A DNA stretch of 64,000 nucleotides from RGIG8775 sp045537235 (GTDB lineage: Bacteria; Bacillota; Clostridia; Oscillospirales; CAG-272): positions 14,995-78,994 of the forward strand of contig JAZSPB010000125.1 in the NCBI GenBank assembly GCA_045537235.1, in the 5' to 3' direction. The translations under genes and the position numbers were made by a program. Under the pieces are notes generated by a model. It made no database searches. It saw only the letters and a list, made by a program, of their open reading frames with translations, and was not told the DNA's origin. Below, piece after piece: positions 26,649 through 34,949 of the stretch (its first letter is position 1; each line of letters starts with the position of its first letter).

Positions 26649-26723
26649 TCATTCTTTGAATCCGAGCCACATAAACCAACAAACTATAACGGTTAGGCAA
26701 ATCATGCCAACTATTTCAGTCAT
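26649..26723 (-). CDS. 24-residue membrane micropeptide
   Basis: MTEIVGMICLTVIVCWFMWL plus four residues: one membrane helix. ATG 26723 shares its A with the preceding stop (TAATG), and AAAGGCGG precedes it. The next gene follows 12 bases on. Such a small coupled frame is credible but unproven. Confidence 0.45.
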   Translation of the reverse strand: MTEIVGMICLTVIVCWFMWLGFKE

Positions 26724-26974
26724 TATTCCACACCGCCTTTCAATATTTGCTCGGCTTCAACAGCTAATTCGTAAAGATCGCCCTCACAAAAATCGTCACC
26801 GCTTCTTTCACAAATAACTTTTTGACAAGTCGGGCAAAGATAAGCAGTAAAAATAATATCATCTTTTACGGTTTCACGAAGCATTTTTGTGTTTTTGGGA
26901 AATTTCCTTGCACACCCAAAACACTTTTGCTCTTTGCGTGTTATTACTTCTTTTTGCGTGATAATGTAACTCAT
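26723..26974 (-). CDS. Small zinc-finger phage protein
   Basis: 83 residues, ATG 26974 overlapping the previous stop (ATGA) with AAAGGTGG upstream. CFGCARKFP and LCPTCQKVIC give a four-Cys ribbon. Acidic C-terminus. Unknown early function. Confidence 0.65.
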   Translation of the reverse strand: MSYIITQKEVITRKEQKCFGCARKFPKNTKMLRETVKDDIIFTAYLCPTCQKVICERSGDDFCEGDLYELAVEAEQILKGGVE

Positions 26975-27222
26975 TCCGCACCACCTTTCGCTTGTGCAGG
27001 ACACACAGTACAAGGCTTTCCGTCTCCGCTTGATGGTGGGTTGAATTTACAAACATCACACGGGTATAAATTACTCTGCTTGCGGTAGCCTGCGTTGTAG
27101 TAGGCTTCCGCACTTAAATACTCGCTACACGTCGCTTTCCACATACACGCTGCGCAACCCTTGGGTTTGTTTTCAAGACGACATACGGAATACGCCATTC
27201 CCTCAATCTGCTCTTTGCTCAT
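26971..27222 (-). CDS. Small Cys-rich phage protein
   Basis: 83 residues with Cys motifs CAACMWKATC and CDVCKF...CTVCP, probably metal-binding. Coupled at both ends by ATGA overlaps. Function unknown. Confidence 0.65.
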   Translation of the reverse strand: MSKEQIEGMAYSVCRLENKPKGCAACMWKATCSEYLSAEAYYNAGYRKQSNLYPCDVCKFNPPSSGDGKPCTVCPAQAKGGAE

Positions 27223-27428
27223 TGTTTGTCTCCATTTCTCACAAGCACCAAAATCACATCACCGACAGCACAAACACTCAAAACACGCATTCTGTTTAGG
27301 GGATTGTCTTTGTAGATCCCCCTTGCCGTTCCTTGGTAAAGAAGACTTTGGTCAATGGGCTTGTCATAGTCATGGACAACGATCTCATTTTCTTTGTCCA
27401 TCACATGAAGTAATTGTGACACTTTCAT
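27219..27428 (-). CDS. Small early phage protein
   Basis: 69 residues (MKVSQLLHVMDKENEIVV...), beta-rich with VLSVCAVGDVILVLV near the C-terminus. ATG 27428 overlaps the preceding stop by four bases; a GTG three codons upstream is less likely. Unknown function. Confidence 0.65.
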   Translation of the reverse strand: MKVSQLLHVMDKENEIVVHDYDKPIDQSLLYQGTARGIYKDNPLNRMRVLSVCAVGDVILVLVRNGDKQ

Positions 27429-27691
27429 TTGATACACGATCCTTTCTGCAAACTTAAAAAATACTTTTCATCAAGTCCTATTTTTTCTTTGCGTAACTCG
27501 TCTCTCAACTCTTTTACCGTAAACACTCGATTTTCCACTAAAAATGCAAGCAAGTCAACTATACGGTATTGAGTTATTTCCCCTCCGTCCTTGCTGCTCA
27601 CATATTGCGAGACCCACCCATAAAATTTGTTTTTATTTTCCTTCTCAAAATAAATGATCTTGGCCATCTTTTTTTCAATTTCCCCCGCCAT
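27425..27691 (-). CDS. Small early phage protein
   Basis: 88 residues, ATG 27691 in TGATG overlap with the preceding gene. Basic and helical, with RIVDLLAFLVENR and KELRDELRKEK. No family recognised. Confidence 0.6.
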   Translation of the reverse strand: MAGEIEKKMAKIIYFEKENKNKFYGWVSQYVSSKDGGEITQYRIVDLLAFLVENRVFTVKELRDELRKEKIGLDEKYFLSLQKGSCIK

Positions 27692-27858
27692 CAGACGGGG
27701 GATTCGCTTTCCGAGTATTCGATGGCATATGACGCCGCCTTGTTGCCATCCTTTTCTTTGACGATGCGGACGGTGTATCCTGCCTTGAGCAATAACCGCG
27801 CCAGTTCCAACCGCTCCGCCTCATTCAGGGTGCTTCCCTTCTGTGCTTTGATCTTCAT
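27691..27858 (-). CDS. 55-residue early phage protein
   Basis: MKIKAQKGSTLNEAERLELA... 55 residues with a helix-strand pattern resembling small phage proteins of the 'LxxAERxxLARLLxKAGYxVR' kind. GAAAGGAGA lies 14 bases before ATG 27858; the stop overlaps the next start (TGATG). Short enough to escape common length cut-offs. Confidence 0.65.
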   Translation of the reverse strand: MKIKAQKGSTLNEAERLELARLLLKAGYTVRIVKEKDGNKAASYAIEYSESESPV

Positions 27859-27887
27859 TTTACTAATACATCTCCTTTCTCAATCCT

Positions 27888-29054
27888 TTACGTTTCATCA
27901 AACATTGACAACTGTTCTTCGGCAACTGCCGTCTGCTTCTTTATCAATTCGTCCTTGGCAGTCTCCAGCTCCTCTTCTGTGACCTGCCCGCGCGCCACGG
28001 CTTTCTTGAGACGATTACAGTTGGCGCTGTCCATACCGTCATAACCGCCCGCCGCGGCATAAAGCTTCATCAGCTTGTCCAGCCGCTTGCGTAAAGCCTC
28101 CGCCCGTTTCTCGCGCTTCTCCTGCTTTGCATCATTGGCAATATCTGACGCATGAATCACCTTGATTCCCGCAGCAATGTCCGCAAGATCCTGTGCAAGG
28201 TCCCGCGCCTCTCGCTTCATTGCCCGAACATTCAATACCTCAAGCTCGTATTTCTTCCCGTGATACTCCGCCCAAAACATCGGTAGATAATATCTGCTTT
28301 TGTTCATCAAGCATCGCTTCACAAGATCGGGGCGTTCTGCAACTGCAAGGCACTTATCCAAATTCTGCAACGTATCAAATAGCCGAACCCCCTTTTCAAT
28401 CGTTACCACTTCCTCGTCACCAAACAAATCTTCATGCTCGATCACCCTTGTGGTCTTAACATCAAAAAACACGTTTCCTTTGGCTTCCGTCAGCTCGCGT
28501 TTCAAACGAAAGCAGTACCGACACCCCGCTTGATTGATACAGTCCATGGGGTCAAAATCCATATAGAAAAAGTCTTTCTCTCTGTCGTATCTCATGTGAG
28601 TACGGCAAAACCAAGTCTGCTCTTTGGCAAACGCCTTGACACGTTCTTCGTATACGGTATGGTTCCGAGCTTCGATGGCTTGTGCCGACAGCTCGTAGTC
28701 AAACGCCCGCGCCACGATCTTGACCTCACAGTACGGACAGCCCGCAATGGACTTGTCTCGTATGAGCGGATTGTTGAGCGCACACCCATACTGCTTGTAA
28801 GGACACCGCATCAGCGCATTGTCATTTTCAAGACTCCAGTTCTTTCCCAACCACCCTACATCGGAACAATACCCACCATACCGTGCATTGCTAATAACCC
28901 CACACGGGGCTTGCACCACGATATTGCCCTCTTGCTTATAGGAATACTGCCAGCCACCGTAAAAATCGTTCCACTCACGATACCCGGGGGGCGGGTTGTC
29001 TTTGGTATACCCGAGCGAAAGCAAATGCTCGGTCAGCTTATTCAATTCTCTCAT
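27888..29054 (-). CDS. Cys-rich early phage protein, unknown
   Basis: 388 residues from ATG 29054 (ATGA overlap with the preceding stop). Several paired cysteines suggest metal sites: PCGVISNARYGGYCS, MRCPYKQYGCALN, GCPYCEVK and GCRYCFRL. The C-terminal 140 residues are a Lys/Glu/Ala-rich coiled coil ending SMFDE. The C-terminal EEQLSMFDET could be a beta-clamp-binding peptide (QLSMF-type), which would suit a replication-linked role; this is inference. I do not recognise the family. Confidence 0.7.
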   Translation of the reverse strand: MRELNKLTEHLLSLGYTKDNPPPGYREWNDFYGGWQYSYKQEGNIVVQAPCGVISNARYGGYCSDVGWLGKNWSLENDNALMRCPYKQYGCALNNPLIRDKSIAGCPYCEVKIVARAFDYELSAQAIEARNHTVYEERVKAFAKEQTWFCRTHMRYDREKDFFYMDFDPMDCINQAGCRYCFRLKRELTEAKGNVFFDVKTTRVIEHEDLFGDEEVVTIEKGVRLFDTLQNLDKCLAVAERPDLVKRCLMNKSRYYLPMFWAEYHGKKYELEVLNVRAMKREARDLAQDLADIAAGIKVIHASDIANDAKQEKREKRAEALRKRLDKLMKLYAAAGGYDGMDSANCNRLKKAVARGQVTEEELETAKDELIKKQTAVAEEQLSMFDET

Positions 29055-29257
29055 AGCCCAAGACACGGGATCATGCCGAAATGATGGTTCATCATAGCTC
29101 GGAAAGTATCAACCGTCACGTCATACTCCTTGATGATGCAAGCCTCACAGACCGCCCGATTGTACCCCAGCGCCTTCCCGCACCGCTTGTCCCATGAGTT
29201 GATCTGCTCCCCGCACACATGACACGCCTCGTCAAGCCATTTAACTCGATCAGCCAT
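29051..29257 (-). CDS. Small zinc-finger phage protein
   Basis: 68 residues from ATG 29257, with GGAGGTGCAAG upstream. CHVCGEQI and CEACIIKEYDV give a four-Cys finger with a conserved-looking CGKALGYNRAVCE segment. It overlaps neighbours on both sides. Function unknown. Confidence 0.7.
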   Translation of the reverse strand: MADRVKWLDEACHVCGEQINSWDKRCGKALGYNRAVCEACIIKEYDVTVDTFRAMMNHHFGMIPCLGL

Positions 29258-29798
29258 CTTGCACCTCCTCCACATAGCACCACGACTGCGGCGGTCTTTT
29301 TAGCGACTTACATACGTTTCTTAAATGATCCACACAAACCGAGCAATCGGTCGGCGTTGTCTTATCGCAAGCCTTGAAGAACTCGCCCAACTCTTTCGGC
29401 TCGTCATAGATCACAAGATCGGAAATGTGCCATGCATAGCCGTATTTCTCGCCAAAATAATCGAACATTTCTTCAAAGGTCAAACAAGATTGGTCTATGA
29501 GAGTTTGATCTTTGCAAATGTACTCACCATGATTGTATGGAGAAAAACCAATCACTTCTATTTGGTCACAAACAAACTCTCCTATAACTTTGCCAAGCCC
29601 ACATCTCATCTTATCTGCCAAACTATTAAATCCGATTTCACGCAAAAGGTTGTACACCCATTTCAGCCTTGTTTGATAGATATACACCTTAAATGGCACC
29701 TCAATATTCGGTCGGGTCTTTCTCATATCAACCTTCTTTTTGAACGCTACAATCAGTTCACACCACTTGGGGCGATTGCTTATTAATACTGCTTTCAT
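29250..29798 (-). CDS. ASCH-domain-like protein
   Basis: 182 residues. MKAVLISNRPKWCELI, then RKTRPNIEVPFKVYIYQT and GKVIGEFVCDQIE follow the ASCH (PUA-like, RNA-binding-type) pattern common in phages. The middle has YAWHISDLVIYDEP, typical of the same fold. The C-terminus carries a Cys cluster (DCSVCVDHLRNVCKS). It precedes the 68-residue finger gene (8-base overlap) and follows the second radical SAM gene. Likely an RNA- or nucleoside-binding protein. Confidence 0.75.
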   Translation of the reverse strand: MKAVLISNRPKWCELIVAFKKKVDMRKTRPNIEVPFKVYIYQTRLKWVYNLLREIGFNSLADKMRCGLGKVIGEFVCDQIEVIGFSPYNHGEYICKDQTLIDQSCLTFEEMFDYFGEKYGYAWHISDLVIYDEPKELGEFFKACDKTTPTDCSVCVDHLRNVCKSLKRPPQSWCYVEEVQDG

Positions 29799-30730
29799 AA
29801 TTCCTCCTTGAGGTAAAATTTATGATCCTCTTTCCATTCCGCCCAATCGATTTTTCTCCATTGCCCGGAATAGATATATTTTTGTGCCATGACCGTCTGC
29901 CAGCGTTTCGGGATAATCCCCTTACGTTGATCTTTGTACGGCATACCGTAAAGCGTCACAGATCGCAGCTTTCTCATAGCATATATGCGTTGCAGATCGT
30001 CCTCCAAATCCTCTGTCAACAGGCAATAAATAAACAGCTTTGAGCTGGGGATGCCTCGTTCCGAAAGCAACTCCGCCGCGCGGTACATACCTTCAATCTG
30101 CGCCTTATGATCCACAGAGAACCTTATGTATTTCTGCCACTTGATCCGAGCCAAAATATCTGCCGTCTCCAGCGTCACAAAAAACACACTCATCGCTTGA
30201 TTGATGTCAAGACGATACTCTGTATCCGCCAACTGCCGCAACTGCTCTATTCCGTGTGGATGGGCGAGAATATTGTTGTCCATGAGTGTCAGTTTGTTGG
30301 TATCTGTTCTTACTATCTCCTGCCACGTTCGATATGGCTTTATATCCCCCTCTTTTTGAGGAACATAGCACCATGAGCATTTGTTCGGACAACCGCGCGT
30401 CAAGAATCCTATTGCATAATCGCACTTTGGATAAAGGGAATAGTCGGGAAACATTCTGTCAATTTCTTCGGGAAGATCTTGAAAAATGCCGTACCCCGTC
30501 CCTCCCTTGACCGTGTTTTCGGGAAGATACGGATTTTCGGGTGTAAAGTCGAATATCTTGCTGGAATATACCAGATCGTAAAACGGTGCTTCAATCGGCA
30601 TAAACCAAACCACCTTATCTCCATGCGCCTTGTGATACGCCGATATCTTCATCAACGCATAATTGGGAAACTTATCTAAACGTCCAAAGTGTTCCGCATC
30701 AGCGTCGTGTAAAGCAATTAACCGATTCAT
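29795..30730 (-). CDS. Radical SAM protein, phage type
   Basis: 311 residues. GAGGTGGTGCGAA precedes ATG 30730 (MNRLIALHDADAEHFG); a long upstream open frame is the shadow of the preceding gene. The N-terminal half resembles a B12-binding-like domain in layout (KFPNYALMKISAYHK, DKVVWF). TRGCPNKCSWCYVP (residues about 110-123) is the CxxxCxxC cluster motif. The C-terminal part carries TLYGMPYKDQRKG and a basic Trp-rich end. Second radical SAM gene in the early region. Substrate not known. Confidence 0.8.
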   Translation of the reverse strand: MNRLIALHDADAEHFGRLDKFPNYALMKISAYHKAHGDKVVWFMPIEAPFYDLVYSSKIFDFTPENPYLPENTVKGGTGYGIFQDLPEEIDRMFPDYSLYPKCDYAIGFLTRGCPNKCSWCYVPQKEGDIKPYRTWQEIVRTDTNKLTLMDNNILAHPHGIEQLRQLADTEYRLDINQAMSVFFVTLETADILARIKWQKYIRFSVDHKAQIEGMYRAAELLSERGIPSSKLFIYCLLTEDLEDDLQRIYAMRKLRSVTLYGMPYKDQRKGIIPKRWQTVMAQKYIYSGQWRKIDWAEWKEDHKFYLKEEL

Positions 30731-30956
30731 TTCGCACCACCTCACACTTCTCCACCGGCGCCCAAATAATAGTCTTATAATGCCCCAACCCATCGGCACG
30801 TTCTCTGCTCTGTACCAAAGCCAACGAACTGACCCGTTGCCCCTTGATACCTTTTCTAACACGATATTCCTCGGCAATAAAAGACATCCCCGAATAACGT
30901 ATCGGCACCTTGTTATCAATCAACGCATATGCCTCGTCTATCGTACTGATTTGCAT
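30699..30956 (-). CDS. Small early phage protein
   Basis: 85 residues, start ATG 30956 right after GGAGGTTAATT (MQISTIDEAYALIDN). Beta-rich: IRYSGMSFIAEEYRVRK and SLALVQSRERADG. Overlaps the radical SAM gene by 32 bases. Function unknown. Confidence 0.65.
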   Translation of the reverse strand: MQISTIDEAYALIDNKVPIRYSGMSFIAEEYRVRKGIKGQRVSSLALVQSRERADGLGHYKTIIWAPVEKCEVVRNESVNCFTRR

Positions 30957-30958
30957 AA

Positions 30959-31732
30959 TTAACCTCCTCCCGTCCTGGGAATCAACTGCTTCAGCCATTG
31001 CTCAGCAAGATGCTTCCACTCATATGCCCGATCCCAACCCCTCGCCTCGTTATATTCATGAAACCGAAACGATTCGATCGACGGATCAACCTCCGCAGGC
31101 AAATTCTTATCATAATACGGGTCATCCATCAGCTTCCAAAAATAATCGTCGCATTCTCCTATCGAAGGGATCCCCGTTCGCTTTTCGGGCGCCGTCTCTC
31201 GCGCATGAGACAGAGAGACGGAATCTGTTGTTTTGTTGTTGTTTTTCTTATCCTTTACTTTACTCTTCTCTACTCTACTCTGTTTTGAAATGTCAACATC
31301 TTCACCGCAAATGTCAACATCTTTTAACGAAATGTCAACATCTTTCAAAAAAAGGGTATAGTCAACCAAGAGGTACCTCGAAATCAACTCAACACTTTTA
31401 CGGCGGCTCACTGCCTTGAAGTACCGTTTCTGGATTCCTTCAGATGTCAAAATCCCGTACTTGTCATATAGTGTTTTGTCGAAAAGACCCCTTTTTACCG
31501 AAGCGGACACTATTTCAGAAACGACATTGGCACCCGTCCCATTTCTCATGGCGAACACCATTGCAACCTCTTTTGTCCATTTACAGTAGTAACCGTGCTC
31601 CCCATAAATACGCTGGAACAACTTAATGACTACCGCAAAACCCGTAAGCCCAAATTCCGCTTCGATCAGCTCAAACTTATCATCCAAAGTACAGCAGAGA
31701 GAAAAGTAATCAAGGCCGATTTTCTCCGGCAT
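30959..31732 (-). CDS. DUF4373-like replication protein (DnaD-type initiator, possible)
   Basis: 257 residues. The N-terminus MPEKIGLDYFSLCCTLDDKF, AEFGLTGFAVVIKLFQRIY and YGEHGYYCKW match the Lin1244/Lin1753-like (DUF4373) winged-helix domain found in phage replication proteins. Residues 125-150 hold three copies of a KDVDIS-like hexapeptide (variable linker). The C-terminus is helical and Trp-rich, ending RTGGG. Likely opens or loads at the phage origin. ATG 31732 follows GCGGAGGAAAAAAC. Confidence 0.7.
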   Translation of the reverse strand: MPEKIGLDYFSLCCTLDDKFELIEAEFGLTGFAVVIKLFQRIYGEHGYYCKWTKEVAMVFAMRNGTGANVVSEIVSASVKRGLFDKTLYDKYGILTSEGIQKRYFKAVSRRKSVELISRYLLVDYTLFLKDVDISLKDVDICGEDVDISKQSRVEKSKVKDKKNNNKTTDSVSLSHARETAPEKRTGIPSIGECDDYFWKLMDDPYYDKNLPAEVDPSIESFRFHEYNEARGWDRAYEWKHLAEQWLKQLIPRTGGG

Positions 31733-31759
31733 TGTTTTTTCCTCCGCATTATTAATTAT

Positions 31760-32212
31760 TTAAAATGAATACCCATCGTCCTCCCCGGACGACCCTTTTA
31801 TTCTCGGTTTGGGAACCGCCCCACCGAGCATCGCGTCATAGAAGGCATTGACCGAGACCAAAAACTCCAGCATCACCTCGGAATAGGTGATGTCCGCCCC
31901 GCTCTCGTCCTTGCCCTGCTTTTTCAAGATCGGACCCGCAAAGAAGACCCTCTCATTGCGGCTGAGCAATGACGCATACTCAAACATCGACGCGTTCCAA
32001 TTGTTACCGTACACCGCACATATCACATTCTGATATGACATATGCCCGTCCTCATTCCTCTTGGCACCCGTGGTCAAGGTGAAGGAGATCTTGGGGATCC
32101 CCTTGTCCTTGACCTCACCGAGGCGGATCGGTTCGTCGCCCTCGCGGCAAAGCACCGTCCCCGTCCCCATGGCAACGTATCGCCCCAAGGAATCAATCTG
32201 CTGTATGATCAT
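31760..32212 (-). CDS. Putative OB-fold, SSB-like phage protein
   Basis: 150 residues. The middle VICAVYGNNWNASMFEY, ERVFFAGPILKKQ and SEVMLEFLVS resembles an OB-fold strand pattern, with an acidic Ser/Gly C-terminus (GEDDGYSF) like SSB tails. It lies next to the putative annealing protein, with ATGA overlap. A true SSB is encoded elsewhere at 34.0 kb, so this may be a second ssDNA-binding factor. Confidence 0.55.
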   Translation of the reverse strand: MIIQQIDSLGRYVAMGTGTVLCREGDEPIRLGEVKDKGIPKISFTLTTGAKRNEDGHMSYQNVICAVYGNNWNASMFEYASLLSRNERVFFAGPILKKQGKDESGADITYSEVMLEFLVSVNAFYDAMLGGAVPKPRIKGSSGEDDGYSF

Positions 32213-32931
32213 GTCTCGACTCCCGCTGCGGCCTTTTCCGCAAACAGCGAACAGATCTTATCGTAGTCCGCTTGCTTGATATCCTTTGTGGAAGCATATC
32301 CCGCAGCAATGATGATCTCCTTTGCTTGGTTTGCATTAAATCCGTGCTCGTTGGCAATGGCGTAAAGCCGCTGTATCTGCTTGGCCGAAACGGGCGCATC
32401 ATCCTTCGCCGTGTTCACCAGATCACCTGCCCCCTTCATAAAGTCCTCGTTCTCCATATCCTGATCGAACATATCCGAAATGCCGCTGATAGAGATCGCC
32501 GCAGATACCAACGCCCGTTTCTGCGCCATCTTGAGTGTGCTGTTGGCCGCATTAAAACCGTCGTTGAAGCCGTTCCTTTTTTCTCGGGTATTGGCAGAAC
32601 CAAAGCCGGAAGTAAATATGTACTCCTTGCCATCGGGACCAATCTTTACAAGATTGCACTTGATCGTATAGTGGAAAAACGCATAATCGCTTTCCACCTG
32701 TTCGATCTTACTTTCAATCTCGGGACGTTGCATAAGCCCGTACAACATACAAACCTTTTCCGCACCACTCTTATAAAGCGATGGCTTTTTTCCCTTGGGA
32801 ACCACACCGAAATCCGTGCCACGCTTCAGGAATATCGACGCACGTTCAAACGGCGACGTCACGGTATATCCCCCCCGTGAAGAATCCACCAAAGCTCGCC
32901 CCGCCTCATACATTACGACTTCGTTTTCCAT
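32209..32931 (-). CDS. Putative ssDNA-annealing / recombination protein
   Basis: 240 residues from ATG 32931, with GGAGG 10 bases upstream; the open frame reaches 33192 but that part overlaps the nuclease gene. YTVTSPFERASIFLKRG, then FTSGFGSANTREKRNG and STLKMAQKRALVSAAI form a compact domain. The C-terminus (SAKQIQRLYAIANEHG...) is a three-helix module seen at the end of several phage recombination proteins. Lying between a PD-(D/E)XK nuclease and an SSB-like gene, it fits a recombinase-like (Erf/Rad52-type) partner. Family inferred, not proven. Confidence 0.55.
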   Translation of the reverse strand: MENEVVMYEAGRALVDSSRGGYTVTSPFERASIFLKRGTDFGVVPKGKKPSLYKSGAEKVCMLYGLMQRPEIESKIEQVESDYAFFHYTIKCNLVKIGPDGKEYIFTSGFGSANTREKRNGFNDGFNAANSTLKMAQKRALVSAAISISGISDMFDQDMENEDFMKGAGDLVNTAKDDAPVSAKQIQRLYAIANEHGFNANQAKEIIIAAGYASTKDIKQADYDKICSLFAEKAAAGVET

Positions 32932-33541
32932 GTTCTCTGATCCTCCGTATGTTATTTTCAAATGCCAAACATTCGTCAAAGAGCTCCACACCCGAAAACT
33001 CATGCTTTTTTTCAAACGCAGCGCAATCAAACAGCCGATAGTCACCGTCTTCACGCAAATAAAGCGCCACCCGCTTTGCATAAGGATACCCAAGCGCCTC
33101 CGCATACGCCGCCGTTTGACAGCAATCGCTGATATAGTTGTCACGCGTGGGAGCCTTTTTGTTCTTGATATCCACCACCCAGCGTCGCCCACCGATCAAC
33201 CCGTGACGGTCAACCGTACCACAAACACCACGCCGCCCATCATAAACCACTTGCTCGATCCCCTCCCAAACGGGTCGGTAATCTCGGCAAAAAGCAAGAT
33301 AGGCCTTGACATATCCGAGTATCTCCTGCGGAAATTCCACATCCACACCGTAGTCCATCATCTGAAGGATCTCGTGAATCATGCTCCCCCGTCGCCTCGC
33401 ATAATCGAGAACCGACGGCGCGATCGCCGCATAATGGTCGCTCGATAAGTGACGTATGATCTGCGTCACACTCGGCATCTCGGTACCGTTGACAAGATAG
33501 GTGTGAGTCGCCTCCACAAAATCGATCACCGTGTGCGACAT
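32906..33541 (-). CDS. PD-(D/E)XK nuclease (Cas4/RecB-like exonuclease)
   Basis: 211 residues. GTVDRHGLIGGRRWVVDIKNKKAPTRD shows the GxxD and D-I-K-x-K parts of the PD-(D/E)XK active site; CCQTAAYAEALG is the usual following QxxxY helix motif. EMPSVTQIIRHLSS near the N-terminus is also typical. It probably processes DNA ends for recombination with the neighbouring annealing and SSB-like proteins. ATG 33541 follows GAGGAGGTGTT. Confidence 0.85.
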   Translation of the reverse strand: MSHTVIDFVEATHTYLVNGTEMPSVTQIIRHLSSDHYAAIAPSVLDYARRRGSMIHEILQMMDYGVDVEFPQEILGYVKAYLAFCRDYRPVWEGIEQVVYDGRRGVCGTVDRHGLIGGRRWVVDIKNKKAPTRDNYISDCCQTAAYAEALGYPYAKRVALYLREDGDYRLFDCAAFEKKHEFSGVELFDECLAFENNIRRIREHGKRSRNV

Positions 33542-33903
33542 CCGAACACCTCCTCAACCGTGCAAATCTCCGCAGGGAAACTGCCGATGCGTCCGACCCA
33601 ACATCGCAAATCCGGCTTATAAATCCAATCGCCCTCGAGCGTACCCACACCGTCGATCTTCATCCTTCCGAAAAACGCCCGATATTCCCCAACCGCAATC
33701 ATTCCCGCCTGCTTTGGTGGCGCTATGCACGGATGCCAATACTCGACGTCATAGACCTCATTGGTTTTCGGATCAAAAAACACCCCGTCTTCAAAAGATA
33801 GAACCGTCGAAATATCCGCACCCTTGATACAAACCATGTACTCGTCGAAATACGGCTTCACAGGAAGCGCATCTCTCACATCAATCCATTCAAAATCAAT
33901 CAT
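33526..33903 (-). CDS. DUF551-like phage protein
   Basis: 125 residues. EWIDVRDALPVKPYFDEYMVCI, then FFDPKTNEVYDVEYWHP is the DUF551 pattern (W-I-x-V-x-D-x-L-P ... Y-W-H). A second part (RCWVGRIGSFPAEICTV) extends the C-terminus. AAGGAGGAGAC precedes ATG 33903. Function unknown; overlaps the nuclease gene by 16 bases. Confidence 0.75.
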   Translation of the reverse strand: MIDFEWIDVRDALPVKPYFDEYMVCIKGADISTVLSFEDGVFFDPKTNEVYDVEYWHPCIAPPKQAGMIAVGEYRAFFGRMKIDGVGTLEGDWIYKPDLRCWVGRIGSFPAEICTVEEVFGCRTR

Positions 33904-33935
33904 ACTGTCTCCTCCTTTTTCAGATACCTATACGT

Positions 33936-34367
33936 TTAAAACGGCAACTGCATCTCCTCGCCGGATACCGCCTCAAAGTTGGCAGATACGGACGTTTTGT
34001 AGGCATCGGGAACATAATTGCCGCCCACGGGAGTAGCCTCGGCATCGTTCTTGCCTACCACAAACCGAACATCGGAAGCAATGATCTTGGTCGCGATCCG
34101 CTTGTTTCCCTGCTTGTCCGTCCAATTTTCATTTTTGAGAGCCCCCTCCACGAAAATGGGACTTCCCTTCTTGAAATATCGGCAAATAAACTCTGCCTTT
34201 TCATCCCATGCCACCACCGTGAAGAAGTCGGCCGTGTTATTGCCTTTGGAATAACTGTTTACCGCCACATTAAATGTCACGGTCTTCTTTCCCGATTGCG
34301 TAACCTTCAACTCGAGATCGGTGGAAATATTGCCCGCCACAAGAACCTTGTTCAAATTCAGCGCCAT
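33936..34367 (-). CDS. ssb: Single-stranded DNA-binding protein
   Basis: 143 residues. LNKVLVAGNISTDLELK, FNVAVNSYSKG, DFFTVVAWDEKAEFICRYFKKGS, VEGALKNENWTDKQGNKR are classical SSB OB-fold segments; the C-terminus EEMQLPF is a variant of the acidic D-D-x-P-F partner-binding tip. It coats ssDNA during phage replication and recombination. GGGGGTGGACAT precedes ATG 34367. Confidence 0.93.
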   Translation of the reverse strand: MALNLNKVLVAGNISTDLELKVTQSGKKTVTFNVAVNSYSKGNNTADFFTVVAWDEKAEFICRYFKKGSPIFVEGALKNENWTDKQGNKRIATKIIASDVRFVVGKNDAEATPVGGNYVPDAYKTSVSANFEAVSGEEMQLPF

Positions 34368-34378
34368 ATGTCCACCCC

Positions 34379-34711
34379 CTATGCGTTCACGGTCCGACGC
34401 CTCGTGGTTCGCAACTGTCGAATGGATTCCTCGTATTTTTTGTCCTGCACCTCATCCATAGGTCGGCTGTATCGCGCCGACTCACTCGACAGTTCCATGT
34501 ATGCCAAATAGTCCGCCACATGAATGCGCCCTTGAATTCCCAAGCGGTCGCCCGCCTTTCGCTTCATCTCCTTCATCTTGACCGATGCCGTGCCAAGAGA
34601 AACCGAAAGCATCTGCGCCATTTCCTCCAGTGTGATCACTTCCTTGGAAAAGATAGCCTCTCGCTTCCTATAATCCATCGCGACCATCTTTTTTTCTGTT
34701 TCCTTACTCAT
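34379..34711 (-). CDS. HTH protein, MarR/phage regulator-like
   Basis: 110 residues from ATG 34711 (MSKETEKKMVAMDYR); an ATG three codons upstream is possible. The segment ITLEEMAQMLSVSLGTASVKMKEMK (residues 26-50) is a helix-turn-helix. The C-terminal half is charged and helical, ending in basic TRRRTVNA. It could be a transcription regulator or replication adaptor. It overlaps the previous gene by 8 bases. Confidence 0.65.
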   Translation of the reverse strand: MSKETEKKMVAMDYRKREAIFSKEVITLEEMAQMLSVSLGTASVKMKEMKRKAGDRLGIQGRIHVADYLAYMELSSESARYSRPMDEVQDKKYEESIRQLRTTRRRTVNA

Positions 34712-34949
34712 TGATCTCATTTCCCCTTTCTTTCGATTTTCCATCTTCCACGTCAAAGCCGATCAACCCGGCATAATACGCATGAAAATCATCTTCGTTG
34801 TAAAAATAAGTATTTCTGATCACCTCAAACGGCAATCCATTCTGCCTCGCCCGTAAAAGTTCACTCGGCTTCATATCGTATTTCGAAAGATAGTAGCTCG
34901 TTTCGTGCCACTTTTCACCTAGCTTTCGAATCCTACTTCTTCCTATCAT
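34704..34949 (-). CDS. Small early phage protein
   Basis: 81 residues, basic N-terminus (MIGRSRIRKLGEKW) and aromatic middle (YYLSKYDMKPSELL, RNTYFYNEDDFHAYY). ATGA overlap with the preceding stop. Function unknown. Confidence 0.6.
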   Translation of the reverse strand: MIGRSRIRKLGEKWHETSYYLSKYDMKPSELLRARQNGLPFEVIRNTYFYNEDDFHAYYAGLIGFDVEDGKSKERGNEINE

